From NCBI RefSeq assembly GCF_003576315.1, contig NZ_QWFZ01000012.1, forward strand, positions 1 to 62,482: a stretch of 62,482 nucleotides of DNA. The letters are read 5' to 3'. Under the pieces are notes generated by a model. It was not told the DNA's origin. It made no database searches and worked only from the letters and a program-made list of their open reading frames with translations. The DNA is from Henriciella mobilis. Its GTDB lineage: Bacteria > Pseudomonadota > Alphaproteobacteria > Caulobacterales > Hyphomonadaceae. Both the position numbers and the translations under genes were made by a program. Shown one piece after another: positions 26,688-37,147 of this stretch. The number at the start of each line of letters is the position of its first letter. The stretch's first letter is position 1.

Positions 26688-27251
26688 CTATTCGGGATCG
26701 TCCGATCTGCTTTCAGAAATTTCGGGCAGATCGTCTTCAGGAGGACCGGCAACGTGATTGGCCATTCTCGCGCTAGCTATGGCCGAAACTCGGGCGCTCT
26801 CCGCTAAATGAATGCTCGCTCTTAGAGAATCTAAATACAAGTTGTCTCTGTCGATAAAGCCTTTGGTGAGCACACCCTGATTTCGAACGGCTTCGTGATC
26901 AAATTTGTATCCTAGGAATTCAAATATCGACTGCAAAAGATCATGGTATTTGTTCACGGTTTCTGTCGGGTTCTCCAAGTTACCGTCGGAATCCTTTTTT
27001 GAAATGGCTTCCAGATAGGCTTTGTGCCTCGCCATGACGATCGGCGAGTCAGCGAATTCGACTGGAACGAGGGTGAGAGCGGCAGAATGATTTAGATCAC
27101 CAGGAAGGCCGCGAGTCGCTGAAAGCATTCTCAACAAGACGAGTTGTTGCTCGCGCTTCTTTGTCGCCCCTTGATACCAAAGGGTGATCCCGACTGCAGC
27201 CAATGGCCCAACAATCGTTGCGATCATTATAGCTAGGGTTTGTTCCCACAT
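26688..27251 (-). CDS. DUF6680-like membrane-anchored protein, atypical base composition
   Basis: The 187-residue protein starts with one membrane helix (LAIMIATIVGPLAAVGITLWYQG) followed by basic residues and helical soluble sequence (LVLLRMLSATRG, ALTLVPVEFADS). This agrees with the DUF6680 pattern as I know it. The coding sequence is clearly richer in A and T than all neighbours. It sits 17 bases after guaB on the same strand, so it looks like a late insertion that may use the guaB transcript. The function is unknown; such proteins often occur as accessory genes. Confidence 0.7.
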   Translation of the reverse strand: MWEQTLAIMIATIVGPLAAVGITLWYQGATKKREQQLVLLRMLSATRGLPGDLNHSAALTLVPVEFADSPIVMARHKAYLEAISKKDSDGNLENPTETVNKYHDLLQSIFEFLGYKFDHEAVRNQGVLTKGFIDRDNLYLDSLRASIHLAESARVSAIASARMANHVAGPPEDDLPEISESRSDDPE

Positions 27252-27268
27252 TCGGGCAGCGTACTACA

Positions 27269-28744
<1,476 letters not shown>

Positions 28745-28899
28745 CTAATAAGGGAGTCGCGGCCCTTCGAAAAGCCCCTTTGTGAAATCCAGTTACATGT
28801 TCCCGGTTGGGCGCCGAGCGCCCCCATGACCCGGACCTGGCCGGACGATCCGGCAGGCGGAAAGCGGTCCGATTTTCCAACAGGGCAAGCGGTAGACTT

Positions 28900-29517
28900 A
28901 TGGTGTGCCGCATGGACCGGATGCAGGGATTTGTCGAAACGGGCCTTGCCACAGCAGGGCGTGCGCTTCAGGCGGCGGGCGACCGGGCGGGCCTGCACCT
29001 TGCACCGGACACGCTGACCCGCACTGCCGCTCGGCGCCTTCATTCGAGTCTTCGTGCCATCGAGACGCTGGTCCGCCGCCTGCTGGTCCTGATCGCTGCC
29101 TCGCTTGAGCTGGAAGACCGAAAAGGCCCGGCAAGCCCCGCGCGAGACCGCCAGAGCCCGGCGCCATTGCCCGTTCGGCGTGCCCGTGTTTTCGAGTTGA
29201 TGCCACTGGCGACATTCGACCCGGAAGCCTTCCAGCGGATGGCCGCAACTCCCGCTCACGCGCCAGACCGGAATCATACCGGAATCAGACTCCTTCTGGA
29301 CCGTTTCCATACCCTCCGCGCGGTGATCGAAGATCCCGCCCGCGCCGCCCGCCGCATGGCGCGCCTGCTGGCCCGCGAAAAGCAAGCGGGTGCCCTGAAG
29401 CCGATCTGCGTGCCGCAGGAGCGGCTCTACCGCTTCGATGCCGAATTCGGCCTGATCGCGGCCGCCCTGCCGGGCCTTGTCAGCGAGGTCATGCCGACTT
29501 GGTACGATACTGGCTGA
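28900..29517 (+). CDS. hypothetical protein
   Basis: This is an Arg/Ala/Leu-rich helical protein of about 205 residues with no signal peptide or membrane segment. It contains LRAIETLVRRLLVLIAASLELE, FELMPLATFDPEAF and RFDAEFGLIAAALPG. No family is recognised. The start is uncertain (ATG at 28900 or 28912; the frame is open back to 28807). It is divergent from guaB with 176 bases between. Confidence 0.6.
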   Translation: MVCRMDRMQGFVETGLATAGRALQAAGDRAGLHLAPDTLTRTAARRLHSSLRAIETLVRRLLVLIAASLELEDRKGPASPARDRQSPAPLPVRRARVFELMPLATFDPEAFQRMAATPAHAPDRNHTGIRLLLDRFHTLRAVIEDPARAARRMARLLAREKQAGALKPICVPQERLYRFDAEFGLIAAALPGLVSEVMPTWYDTG

Positions 29518-29540
29518 AGCCCTTGATAATGTGGAATAAA

Positions 29541-29566
29541 ATGCCGCAAGCCGGGCCGGTTTGCGG
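29541..29566 (-). terminator. possible terminator of the ppx-rlmE-RNase-yacG operon
   Basis: The arms at 29544-29552 (CCGCAAGCC) and 29558-29566 (GGTTTGCGG) pair around a 5-base loop. On the minus strand the hairpin is followed by CATTTTATT. It lies 15 bases past the yacG stop. The T tract is imperfect, so the call is tentative. Confidence 0.4.
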
Positions 29567-29580
29567 ATGAAGGCGCAGGC

Positions 29581-29766
29581 CTATTCGTCGCGCTCTTCCT
29601 TGTAGCTTGGCGCTTCATCGGCCTGGTCGGCCGGGCGCCCCGGAATGGCGTAGGAGCCCTTCAGCCAGCGCGAAAGATCCACATCCGCGCAGCGCTTCGA
29701 GCAGAACGGCCGGAAGGCCGGATCGGCGGGTTGCTTCTCGCAAACGGGACATTTGGCCTTGCTCAT
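29581..29766 (-). CDS. yacG: DNA gyrase inhibitor YacG-like zinc protein
   Basis: The 61-residue protein has a zinc site formed by CPVC (residues 6-9) and FCSKRC (about 21-26), followed by DLSRWLKGSYAIPG, the YacG signature. E. coli YacG binds GyrB and inhibits gyrase. The ATG overlaps the stop of the RNase gene by four bases, and it is the last gene of the operon. A charged tail (EAPSYKEERDE) ends the protein. Confidence 0.93.
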   Translation of the reverse strand: MSKAKCPVCEKQPADPAFRPFCSKRCADVDLSRWLKGSYAIPGRPADQADEAPSYKEERDE

Positions 29767-30818
29767 GCGCGCCTCACAACAGATTGCTCGCCTGTACCGC
29801 TGGCAATCGAAACCCTGCCGGAACAGGCCGAGTTCAGGATCGCGTCGCAGTCATTCCGGCGCGCGTTATAGGCCTTGAGGGCGCGGGGTGACAGGGTCAG
29901 TCTGAAAAAAGCGGTGCGATCGGCCGCGGCCTGCCGGGCGGCGTCGCGGAAGAGATCGAGCAATTCGGTGTCGGCAGTTTTTTGCCCCGTCTCGTCCAGC
30001 AGCCGGTCCTCGATGGGCGATGCGCCCCAGGCGATCTTGGCTTCGAGCAAGCCGAAGCGGGATGGATTCAGCGCCTCGACCTTGCGCGCGGATACAGACT
30101 GGAAGGCCGCCAGGAAAGCATCGCGCAGCTGGGTGCGAGCCTCGGCGGTCAGCGGGGCAAGGCAGTCGATGACCAGCAGGCCGCCCCAGTCCCGGAGGGC
30201 GACCTGGCGGGCGGCCGTCTCGACCGCCTCCTTGTTGATGCTAAGTGCCCGGGCCGCCGCGCTGCCCTTGCGGTTGCGCCCGGCGCTGTCGATATCGATG
30301 GCAATCAGGGCGGCGGTCCGGTCCAGCCGGATCAGCCCGCCGCGCGCAAGGCCGACGGCCGGCGCAAGCGCCTCGTCAAAGGCTGCCTCGATCGCGTCGA
30401 GATCTTCGGCGTCGGCAGCGGTTTCGGGCTTGGGCGGCTTGCCGGGCAACTCGTCCAGCCAGGCCGCGAACGCGTCGAAGGCGGGCGTGGGGTCCTGTTT
30501 GGAGAAGGCTCCTCTTGCAAGTTTGCCATGGCGGGCTTCGGCGCGGATTTCCAGCGTTGTTTCAGCGCCTTCGCTCAGCCCTTTCGGTACGTCACCGCGC
30601 ACGAAAATGCGCTCGCCGCTAGCTGTTTCGAAAAAGGCGCCGCCATCCTTGGCATCACTCTGGCGCAGCCGCGCGCTGACAATTTCCCCGGCCCGCACCG
30701 GCTGCCCATCGCCGGACCAGCGCTGCAGGAAAAGCCGGACCGCCTGCCCGGCCTCGTCGAATGCGGCGGCGCGTATTTCGCCGGGTGCCTCATTCAGGAC
30801 GATGCGGGAAATGCTCAT
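29763..30818 (-). CDS. ribonuclease E/G family protein (short form)
   Basis: The 351-residue protein is a compact RNase E/G homologue. It has an N-terminal S1-like part (SARLRQSDAKDGGAFFET, IFVRGDVPKG) and a catalytic half with ALIAIDIDSAG, carrying a metal-binding Asp, and a GGLLVIDCLAPL motif. It lacks the long disordered C-terminal scaffold of RNase E. Such short alphaproteobacterial members are usually next to yacG. It overlaps both rlmE and yacG by four bases. The specific RNA targets cannot be told. Confidence 0.9.
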   Translation of the reverse strand: MSISRIVLNEAPGEIRAAAFDEAGQAVRLFLQRWSGDGQPVRAGEIVSARLRQSDAKDGGAFFETASGERIFVRGDVPKGLSEGAETTLEIRAEARHGKLARGAFSKQDPTPAFDAFAAWLDELPGKPPKPETAADAEDLDAIEAAFDEALAPAVGLARGGLIRLDRTAALIAIDIDSAGRNRKGSAAARALSINKEAVETAARQVALRDWGGLLVIDCLAPLTAEARTQLRDAFLAAFQSVSARKVEALNPSRFGLLEAKIAWGASPIEDRLLDETGQKTADTELLDLFRDAARQAAADRTAFFRLTLSPRALKAYNARRNDCDAILNSACSGRVSIASGTGEQSVVRRA

Positions 30819-31531
30819 TCCGGTTTGCCGCGAAAACCCTGCGCGACCACAAACAGCTCCGGCGATCCGGCCCGGCTGGCGGGCGGTTTGACGTGTTTCA
30901 CCGTCCGAAACATCTGCTTGAGCTGGTTCATCATGTCGGGCGTTGCCCCGCCCTGGAAGACCTTCGAACAGAAATTGCCGCCGGGCGCGAGATGCTCCCC
31001 AGCAAACCAGAGCGCCATCTCGGCCAGGGCCGCGGTGCGAAGGCTGTCAGTCTGTTTGTGGCCGGTCGTATTGGCGGCCATGTCGGACAGGACAAGATCT
31101 GGCGGGCCCGAGAGTCCTTCCATCATCGCAGCGACATCGTCGGGATCGTTGATGTCGCCCTGGACAATGTGGGCACCTGGAATGGGGTCGACCGGCAGGA
31201 GGTCGATCCCGACAATTTCCTTCACCCCGCGGCGCAGACAGACCTGCAGCCAGCCGCCGGGCGCAGAGCCAAGATCAACTACGCGCGTCGCGCCTTTCAG
31301 CACGCCGGTCTTCTCGTCGATCTCGATCAGCTTGTAGGCAGCCCGCGCGCGAAAATCATCGGCCTTGGCCCGCTGGACATAAGGGTCCGAAAGCTGACGC
31401 TCGATCCAGCGCTTGGAACTTTCGTCCTTGGCATTGTAGGCGATGATCTTTCGCTCGCCCATGCGCCGGCCGGACGAACCCTTGTCATTCTTGGGGGGGC
31501 CTTTCCAGCGGCGTTTTCCGTCATCGCTCAT
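30815..31531 (-). CDS. rlmE: 23S rRNA (uridine-2'-O)-methyltransferase RlmE/FtsJ
   Basis: The 238-residue protein methylates U2552 in the 23S rRNA A-loop by family inference. The SAM motif is VVDLGSAPGGWLQV. The K-D-K-E catalytic tetrad is visible in RARAAYKL, LSDMAAN, FCSKVF and SPELFVV. The N-terminal basic extension of about 40 residues is common in alphaproteobacteria. The start overlaps the Ppx/GppA stop by four bases. Confidence 0.96.
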   Translation of the reverse strand: MSDDGKRRWKGPPKNDKGSSGRRMGERKIIAYNAKDESSKRWIERQLSDPYVQRAKADDFRARAAYKLIEIDEKTGVLKGATRVVDLGSAPGGWLQVCLRRGVKEIVGIDLLPVDPIPGAHIVQGDINDPDDVAAMMEGLSGPPDLVLSDMAANTTGHKQTDSLRTAALAEMALWFAGEHLAPGGNFCSKVFQGGATPDMMNQLKQMFRTVKHVKPPASRAGSPELFVVAQGFRGKPE

Positions 31532-32643
31532 CCGTCAGCCTCCATCCGATTGTCGCCTGCCGGTTTCGGCTTTCGGCTCCGGCCACCGCGACTGCGCCGG
31601 CGTTTCTTGGGTCCGCGCATCATCGACAACAGAAGCCCTTCGCGAAGTCCCCGGTCAGCGACGCGCATCCGGGCCGTCGGCGCCAGTTCCCAGACGGCTT
31701 CCATAAGGGCACACCCAGCAACCATGAGCCCAGCGCGCTCTTCTCCGATAGTCGGATATTCAGCGCGCCTTTCCGGCCCGGCCTGGATCAGTTCGTGCAT
31801 CGTCTCCTGACAGCCTTCCCACTCCATCCACTTGCCGTCGACCAAGTCGCGGCGATAGCGCGCCAGACCGAAATGGACACCGGCAACGCAGGTCACTGTA
31901 CCCGATGTTCCGACGATGTGGGACGCCTTGTCGGCCAGCGCCTCACGAACACCATGCTTTGCGGCCCACGGCTCAATGTATTCGGCCAGCAATTCCCGCA
32001 TTTTCGGATAGGCTTCAGCTTCGCTAAGGTCACCAAACCGCTCCGTAAGCGTGACGACCCCATAGGGAATGCTGGTCCACGCCTTGATCGGCGGGCGTTT
32101 CAGCATGCCGTTCAGGCCGCCTTCGCGTGCCTTCGCCGCATCGACGAGCGAAAGCTCGGTCGAGCCGCCGCCAATATCGAGGACCAGGATATGGGATGCG
32201 TCCGGGTCAATCAGGTTATGGCAGCCGATCAAGGCCAGCCTCGCCTCTTCCTGCGCACCGATGATCTTGAAGGTCAGTCCGGTCCTTTCACGGATTTCGC
32301 GGATAAAGTCCGGCCCATTCGTGGCCTTGCGACAGGCTTCGGTGGCAATGCAGCGAATCCGACCGACCCGTTTTGCCTTGAGCTTCCGCGAGATTGTCTC
32401 AAGCGCATCGAAGGCGCGGTTCATCGCGACATCCGAGAGCTGGCCGCTCTGGGCTAGACCTTCGCCAAGCCTCGCAATCTGGGAATGCGAATCGACCACG
32501 TTGAAGCCATCGCGCGATGGCGCGGCGATCAGAAGTCGGCAATTATTCGTGCCGAGGTCCACCGCCGCATAAAGCGGTGGCCCCTGCCTGTTGCGCGGCG
32601 GGCGGCCATTCGACCGCGGCCTGCGCGATTTTTTTTCAGCCAT
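31528..32643 (-). CDS. Ppx/GppA family phosphatase
   Basis: The 371-residue protein belongs to the actin-fold exopolyphosphatase/guanosine pentaphosphatase family. Visible motifs are AAVDLGTNNCRLLI (phosphate loop 1), CIATEACRKATNG, GAQEEARLALIG and LVLDIGGGSTELSLV (phosphate loop 2). The N-terminus is basic and Pro-rich. It is single-domain and shorter than E. coli Ppx, so its choice between polyphosphate and pppGpp is open. It is the first gene of the rlmE operon and is divergent from hspQ, 51 bases away. Confidence 0.94.
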   Translation of the reverse strand: MAEKKSRRPRSNGRPPRNRQGPPLYAAVDLGTNNCRLLIAAPSRDGFNVVDSHSQIARLGEGLAQSGQLSDVAMNRAFDALETISRKLKAKRVGRIRCIATEACRKATNGPDFIREIRERTGLTFKIIGAQEEARLALIGCHNLIDPDASHILVLDIGGGSTELSLVDAAKAREGGLNGMLKRPPIKAWTSIPYGVVTLTERFGDLSEAEAYPKMRELLAEYIEPWAAKHGVREALADKASHIVGTSGTVTCVAGVHFGLARYRRDLVDGKWMEWEGCQETMHELIQAGPERRAEYPTIGEERAGLMVAGCALMEAVWELAPTARMRVADRGLREGLLLSMMRGPKKRRRSRGGRSRKPKPAGDNRMEADG

Positions 32644-32694
32644 GTGCGGCCCAAATCTTGTCGGTTGCCGAAAGGTTTATCACATTGGGCGTTA

Positions 32695-33177
32695 ATGAGC
32701 CATGGACAGGGCATAGGAAAGCGGATCGCCGCACTGTTTCGCCGCAACAAGGCAGGCCATGAGGAGTCTCATCAGCCAGCCGAGCCTGCGAGCGATGAGC
32801 CATTGCGTGCGGAAGCCCCCCACGAGGACGAGGATGTCCTCCACAATGCGATTGACCACCGGCGCGCCAAATTCCAGATCGGCCAGGTTGTCCAGCATCG
32901 GATCTTCGACTTTCGCGGCGTCATTTTCGACGTTGACCCGCTCTTTGCCAACACCGATGAGTGGTATGAGGCCATCCCCGAGGACATGCGTCCCTCGAAG
33001 GACCAGCCTTACTATCATCTCTTCGCGGAGAACGACAAAACCCACTATGTCGCCTATGTATCGGAGGGCAATCTTGTCCCCGATGACAGCGATGACCCGG
33101 TCACGCACCCGGACATTCCGCATTTCTTCGAACGCACGCCGGAAGGCTATGCGCTGAAGACGATGCATTCCAACTGA
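32695..33177 (+). CDS. hspQ: heat shock protein HspQ with N-terminal extension
   Basis: The 160-residue protein ends in the YccV/HspQ domain: KFQIGQVVQHRIFDFRGVIFDVDP, DEWYEA, YYHLFAENDKTHYVAYVSEGNL. In enterobacteria HspQ adapts substrates for Lon and promotes degradation of denatured DnaA. Here about 57 acidic, presumably disordered residues precede the domain, beginning MSHGQGIGKRIAALF. The open frame continues upstream to 32485 inside ppx, but the conserved part needs only the ATG at 32695. A downstream start is possible. Confidence 0.88.
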   Translation: MSHGQGIGKRIAALFRRNKAGHEESHQPAEPASDEPLRAEAPHEDEDVLHNAIDHRRAKFQIGQVVQHRIFDFRGVIFDVDPLFANTDEWYEAIPEDMRPSKDQPYYHLFAENDKTHYVAYVSEGNLVPDDSDDPVTHPDIPHFFERTPEGYALKTMHSN

Positions 33178-33186
33178 CAGAAGCGG

Positions 33187-33834
33187 TCAGCCGGGCTTGA
33201 CCACATCGGGCGAGGCCCGCCTGAAAGCGTCAATCTCGTTACACTTTGCATCGACCTCCACCAGGCGTGGAAACGCGCCCAGAGGCGTGTCGAAACGGCG
33301 GGCATTGTACATTTGCGGCACCAGACAGACCTCCGCCAGCGTGGGCCTGTCACCGAAAAGAAAGGGCTTGGCAGGTGCACTCGCGGCCTGCGCCTCAAGC
33401 GCCGTGAATCCCCGGATAATCCAGTCCTGATACCAGGCAGAAACCGTTTCGGCATCGGCTGAGAACTCCGTCCGCAGCTTGGTGAGCACAGCCAGATTGT
33501 TCAGCGGATGGATGTCGCAGGCAATCAGGTCCGCAAATGCCCGGACCCGGAGGCGCTCCCACGGATCGGCTGGCAGCAGCGGCGGCTCTGGATGAGTTTC
33601 ATCGAGCCATTCGAGGATCGCCATGGACTGGCTCGCAATCTTCCCGTTCACATCGATCGAGGGCACGCGCATCTGCGGATTCACTGCCTTGTAGGCCTCC
33701 GCGTACTGCTCATCGGCGCCCGGCGCAATGTTGACCGTTTCCGATGTGTACGCGACCCCTTTCAGATTGAAGGCGATTCGCAGGCGGTAAGCCGCCGACG
33801 AGCGCCAGAAATCGTATAGTTTCAGCGCGCTCAT
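33187..33834 (-). CDS. maiA: maleylacetoacetate isomerase
   Basis: The 215-residue zeta-class glutathione transferase starts at the ATG at 33834, with LYDFWRSSAAYRLRIAFNLKG carrying the SSxxxR active-site motif, and VPSIDVNGKIASQSMAILEWL for glutathione binding. It isomerises maleylacetoacetate to fumarylacetoacetate in tyrosine/homogentisate catabolism. The start overlaps the stop of the hydrolase gene (ATGA), which catalyses the next step, so the two are a co-translated pair. Confidence 0.95.
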   Translation of the reverse strand: MSALKLYDFWRSSAAYRLRIAFNLKGVAYTSETVNIAPGADEQYAEAYKAVNPQMRVPSIDVNGKIASQSMAILEWLDETHPEPPLLPADPWERLRVRAFADLIACDIHPLNNLAVLTKLRTEFSADAETVSAWYQDWIIRGFTALEAQAASAPAKPFLFGDRPTLAEVCLVPQMYNARRFDTPLGAFPRLVEVDAKCNEIDAFRRASPDVVKPG

Positions 33835-34838
33835 GCCTTCACGACGTCCTGCTCGATTGCACCGAACACCGTATGCCCGGACTTGTCCTTCACCTCGATG
33901 CGGATCGTGTCTCCCACCTGCATGAAGCCGGTTTTCGGCTCGCCGTCGCGGATCGTCTCGATCATGCGGATTTCGGCAATGCAGGAGTAGCCAAGCCCGC
34001 CATCGGCGACCGGCTTGCCTGCCCCGCCATCCGGGTCTCGGTTGGAGATGGTGCCCGAGCCGATGATCGAGCCGGCGCCCAGCGGACGCGTCTTCGCCGC
34101 ATGGGCAACGAGCGTGCCGAAATCGAAGGTCATGTCGACATCGCATTCGGGCTTGCCGAAGGGTTTGCCGTTATAGGTCGAGAGCATGGGCAGGTGCAGC
34201 TTTCCGCCGGACCAGGTATCGCCCAATTCGTCTGGCGTGACGGCAACCGGCGAAAAGGCGGAGGACGGCTTGGACTGGAAGAAACCGAAGCCTTTGGCCA
34301 GCTCTCCCGGGATCAGGCCGCGCAGGCTCACATCATTGCAGATCAGGATAAGCCTGATCTGGTCGAGAGCGGCCTCTCGGTTCGCGCCCATCGGCACATC
34401 CCCAGTAATGACGCAGACCTCGGCTTCGAAATCCAGCCCCCAGGCCGGATCGCCGAGCGGGATCGAATCGCGCGGCCCCAGGAAACTGTCAGAGCCACCC
34501 TGATACATCAGTGGGTCGGAATAGAAGCTCTCTGGCACTTCGGCGCCGCGCGCCTTTCTCACCAGTTCGACGTGATTGATATAGGCCGAGCCGTCGGCCC
34601 ACTGATAGGCCCGCGGCAGCGGCGAGGCGCAGTCATGCTCGTGGAAGCGCTCACTCGGCACAGACCCGACCTCAAGCTCCTCGGCCAGCTGGGCGAGTTT
34701 CGGTGCTGTCAGGTCCCACGTATCGAGCGCCGCCTGCAGAGTCGGCGCAACATGGCCTGCATCGGTGTAGCGGGTAAGGTCTTTCGAGACGACGACGAGC
34801 CGTCCATCACGGCCCTGTTTCAGACTGGCAAGTTTCAT
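33831..34838 (-). CDS. fumarylacetoacetate hydrolase family protein
   Basis: The 335-residue protein hydrolyses fumarylacetoacetate to fumarate and acetoacetate by family inference. The C-terminal FAH domain holds the acidic metal site in LDFEAEVCVITGD and conserved SIIGSGTISNRDPDGG. I place the start at 34838 (MKLASLKQG), where AGGAC lies upstream; the ATG at 34874 adds 12 unlikely residues. It shares a promoter region with divergent phhA. homogentisate dioxygenase and HPPD are not in the window. Confidence 0.93.
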   Translation of the reverse strand: MKLASLKQGRDGRLVVVSKDLTRYTDAGHVAPTLQAALDTWDLTAPKLAQLAEELEVGSVPSERFHEHDCASPLPRAYQWADGSAYINHVELVRKARGAEVPESFYSDPLMYQGGSDSFLGPRDSIPLGDPAWGLDFEAEVCVITGDVPMGANREAALDQIRLILICNDVSLRGLIPGELAKGFGFFQSKPSSAFSPVAVTPDELGDTWSGGKLHLPMLSTYNGKPFGKPECDVDMTFDFGTLVAHAAKTRPLGAGSIIGSGTISNRDPDGGAGKPVADGGLGYSCIAEIRMIETIRDGEPKTGFMQVGDTIRIEVKDKSGHTVFGAIEQDVVKA

Positions 34839-34926
34839 GGGGTGCGCGTCCTTTTCTCTGATGTTTTCCGCCACGCTGCGAGCGGCTTTTCATTTCATTC
34901 AGCGCGTTTTGCGTTATATTAGTTTC

Positions 34927-35799
34927 ATGAGCAACCATTTCGAAAAACCCGATCATGCCCGCGCGGACTGGACGATTGATCAGGACTGGTCTCGTTATAC
35001 CGATGAAGAACATGCCGTCTGGGACCTGCTTTACAAGCGGCAGATGGAAGTATTGCCCGGACGGGCTGCACCGGAGTTCCTCGACGGGCTGAAGGCGCTT
35101 GATCTTGGTCGAGGCGGCATTCCGAATTTCGAGGTTATATCAGACGAGCTGGAAGCGCTGACGGGCTGGCGCGTCGTCGCGGTGCCCGGCCTTGTGCCTG
35201 ATGACGTCTTTTTCGACCATCTCGCCAATCGCCGGTTTCCGGCCGGGCAGTTCATCCGCAAACGGAATGAGCTGGACTATCTTCAGGAACCTGACGTCTT
35301 CCACGATGTGTTCGGCCACGTGCCGATGCTGACCAATCCGGTGTTCGCCGACTATATGGAAGCATACGGCAAGGGCGGCCTTCGCAGCCTGAACTATGCG
35401 GCCCTGAAGAATCTGGCCGCCCTGTACTGGTATACGGTCGAATTCGGACTCATCCGTACCGATGAGGGCCTTCGCATCTATGGCGCGGGCATCGTCTCGT
35501 CGAAGACCGAAAGCATTTTTGCGCTCGAAGACCCGTCTCCCAACCGGATCGGTTTCGACCTCGAGCGCCTGATGCGCACCGACTACCGGATCGATGATTT
35601 CCAGCAGACCTATTTTGTCATCGATTCCTATGACCAGCTTTTCCGCGCCACGGTCGATACTGACTTTGCGCCCATCTATGAGCGCCTGCAGGGCAAATTT
35701 GCCCATGGACCTGAGGATGTGCTGGACAGCGACGAGGTGATCACGCGCGGCACGCAGGCCTATGCAAAAGCCGGCGGGCGATTTGCAGACGCGAGCTAG
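34927..35799 (+). CDS. phhA: phenylalanine 4-monooxygenase
   Basis: The 290-residue tetrahydropterin-dependent, iron-containing hydroxylase converts phenylalanine to tyrosine. The ligands are seen in FHDVFGHVPML (two His) and YTVEFGL (Glu). The short bacterial N-terminus begins MSNHFEKPDHARADW at the ATG at 34927. A TATATT hexamer lies just upstream of the start. The enzyme feeds the tyrosine pathway served by the divergent fumarylacetoacetate hydrolase and maiA genes. Confidence 0.97.
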   Translation: MSNHFEKPDHARADWTIDQDWSRYTDEEHAVWDLLYKRQMEVLPGRAAPEFLDGLKALDLGRGGIPNFEVISDELEALTGWRVVAVPGLVPDDVFFDHLANRRFPAGQFIRKRNELDYLQEPDVFHDVFGHVPMLTNPVFADYMEAYGKGGLRSLNYAALKNLAALYWYTVEFGLIRTDEGLRIYGAGIVSSKTESIFALEDPSPNRIGFDLERLMRTDYRIDDFQQTYFVIDSYDQLFRATVDTDFAPIYERLQGKFAHGPEDVLDSDEVITRGTQAYAKAGGRFADAS

Positions 35800-35802
35800 T
35801 TC

Positions 35803-37125
35803 CTAGACCAGTCCAGTCAGACCCAGCGCTTCAAGCAGCGCCTCACGGGCGATCTGGCACTCGCTGGCGAATTGTGGATCGGCCAGATCAGCCGGCGCAA
35901 CCCGGTCGCGATAGGTTCGCCGTACAATATCCTGCAAGGCGTCGATCCTGTCGTCGTCGAGGAACACGCCCTGATGGGCCGCCGCGATCTCTTCATCGGT
36001 CATCACGACCCGAAGGCGCAGGCAGGCCGGACCACCGCCATTGCGCATGGACTGGCGCACATCGACGTACTGCACGCGCCCGATCGGCCCATTTCCCGAC
36101 ACCATCCGCTCACAGAATGTCCGCGTGCTGTCTGTCTCCTGCGTCTCAAGCGGTGCGAGCAGGACAAGCCTGTCTTCACCTGGCCATTGCAGGAGCTGTG
36201 AGTTGAAGAGGTAGGACCGGATCGCATCGCCAATTGGCACCTCGGCCTCAGGCACCATCACAGGCTTCAGCTCGAACAATCCATCCGCCGCCTTGCGGAT
36301 CTGATCTAAAGTGCCCGTCGTGTCTTCAAAGGCAAGTTCATGGAAGAACAGCGTATCGAGCGCGCCCACGCAGACGACATCATTGTGGAAAGCGCCAGCA
36401 TCGATGGCAGCCCTGGCCTGCCGCGACAGAACCGTCCGGTTGTCCTTCAACCGGTGCGCTCGGGCAATGCTCTCGCTTGCGAGCCTTGTCTGGCGCGCCG
36501 GGAAGCCGATCAGACTCTCGCCAGCCTCGCGGCCAAAGACAAACAGCTCGACACCCGGCCCACCATGCTCAGCACACAGACGGACATGATTGGCCGCCCC
36601 CTCATCGGCAAAGTCCGCATGACAAGGCAGGGCACCGTGAACGGCAAATCGCGACTCGTCCTCGAAGATCGCCGCGAGGCTTGCGGTTGTATCGGGATGC
36701 TCTGTCGAGCGGTGCAGCATGGTCGAAAGGTTCGCGGCGGTCAGATGCAAGCGTCCGTCGGCCGCATCGGCAGATGGCGAAACCGTCGCTGCGTTCGCCG
36801 CCCACATCGAGCTGGCGCTGTAAGCCGCCTTCAGCAGCTGCGGCGCTGTCTTTGCCGCTTTCTCGATAATATCGGCATCCGACCCGCCAAAGCCGGCCGA
36901 GACGAGCAGGTCGAAATTCGGTCGCGGCAAGGGCGGAAGGATCGCCTGGGTCAGCCCGGCCTTCACCAGCAACCGCATTTTCTCCAGACCTTGCAGCGCA
37001 GCTTCGCGGGGATTGGAGACATCGCCCGCATTCGACGCACTCGCTAGATTGCCTTCGGACATGCCCCCATAGTTGTGGCTTGGGCCGATCAGGCCATCAA
37101 AATTGACTTCGCGTGCTTTGCTCAT
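35803..37125 (-). CDS. astB: N-succinylarginine dihydrolase
   Basis: The 440-residue AstB releases ammonia and CO2 from succinylarginine to give succinylornithine, the second step of the AST pathway. It begins VNFDGLIGPSHNYGGMSEGN, the family signature. The amidinotransferase-fold catalytic cysteine is in NGGGPACLRLRV near residue 368, with catalytic histidines in FHNDVVCVG and elsewhere. It is the last gene of the ast operon, 22 bases after the methyltransferase. Confidence 0.97.
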   Translation of the reverse strand: MSKAREVNFDGLIGPSHNYGGMSEGNLASASNAGDVSNPREAALQGLEKMRLLVKAGLTQAILPPLPRPNFDLLVSAGFGGSDADIIEKAAKTAPQLLKAAYSASSMWAANAATVSPSADAADGRLHLTAANLSTMLHRSTEHPDTTASLAAIFEDESRFAVHGALPCHADFADEGAANHVRLCAEHGGPGVELFVFGREAGESLIGFPARQTRLASESIARAHRLKDNRTVLSRQARAAIDAGAFHNDVVCVGALDTLFFHELAFEDTTGTLDQIRKAADGLFELKPVMVPEAEVPIGDAIRSYLFNSQLLQWPGEDRLVLLAPLETQETDSTRTFCERMVSGNGPIGRVQYVDVRQSMRNGGGPACLRLRVVMTDEEIAAAHQGVFLDDDRIDALQDIVRRTYRDRVAPADLADPQFASECQIAREALLEALGLTGLV

Positions 37126-37147
37126 GCGATCGCTTTCTCAATCCGTT

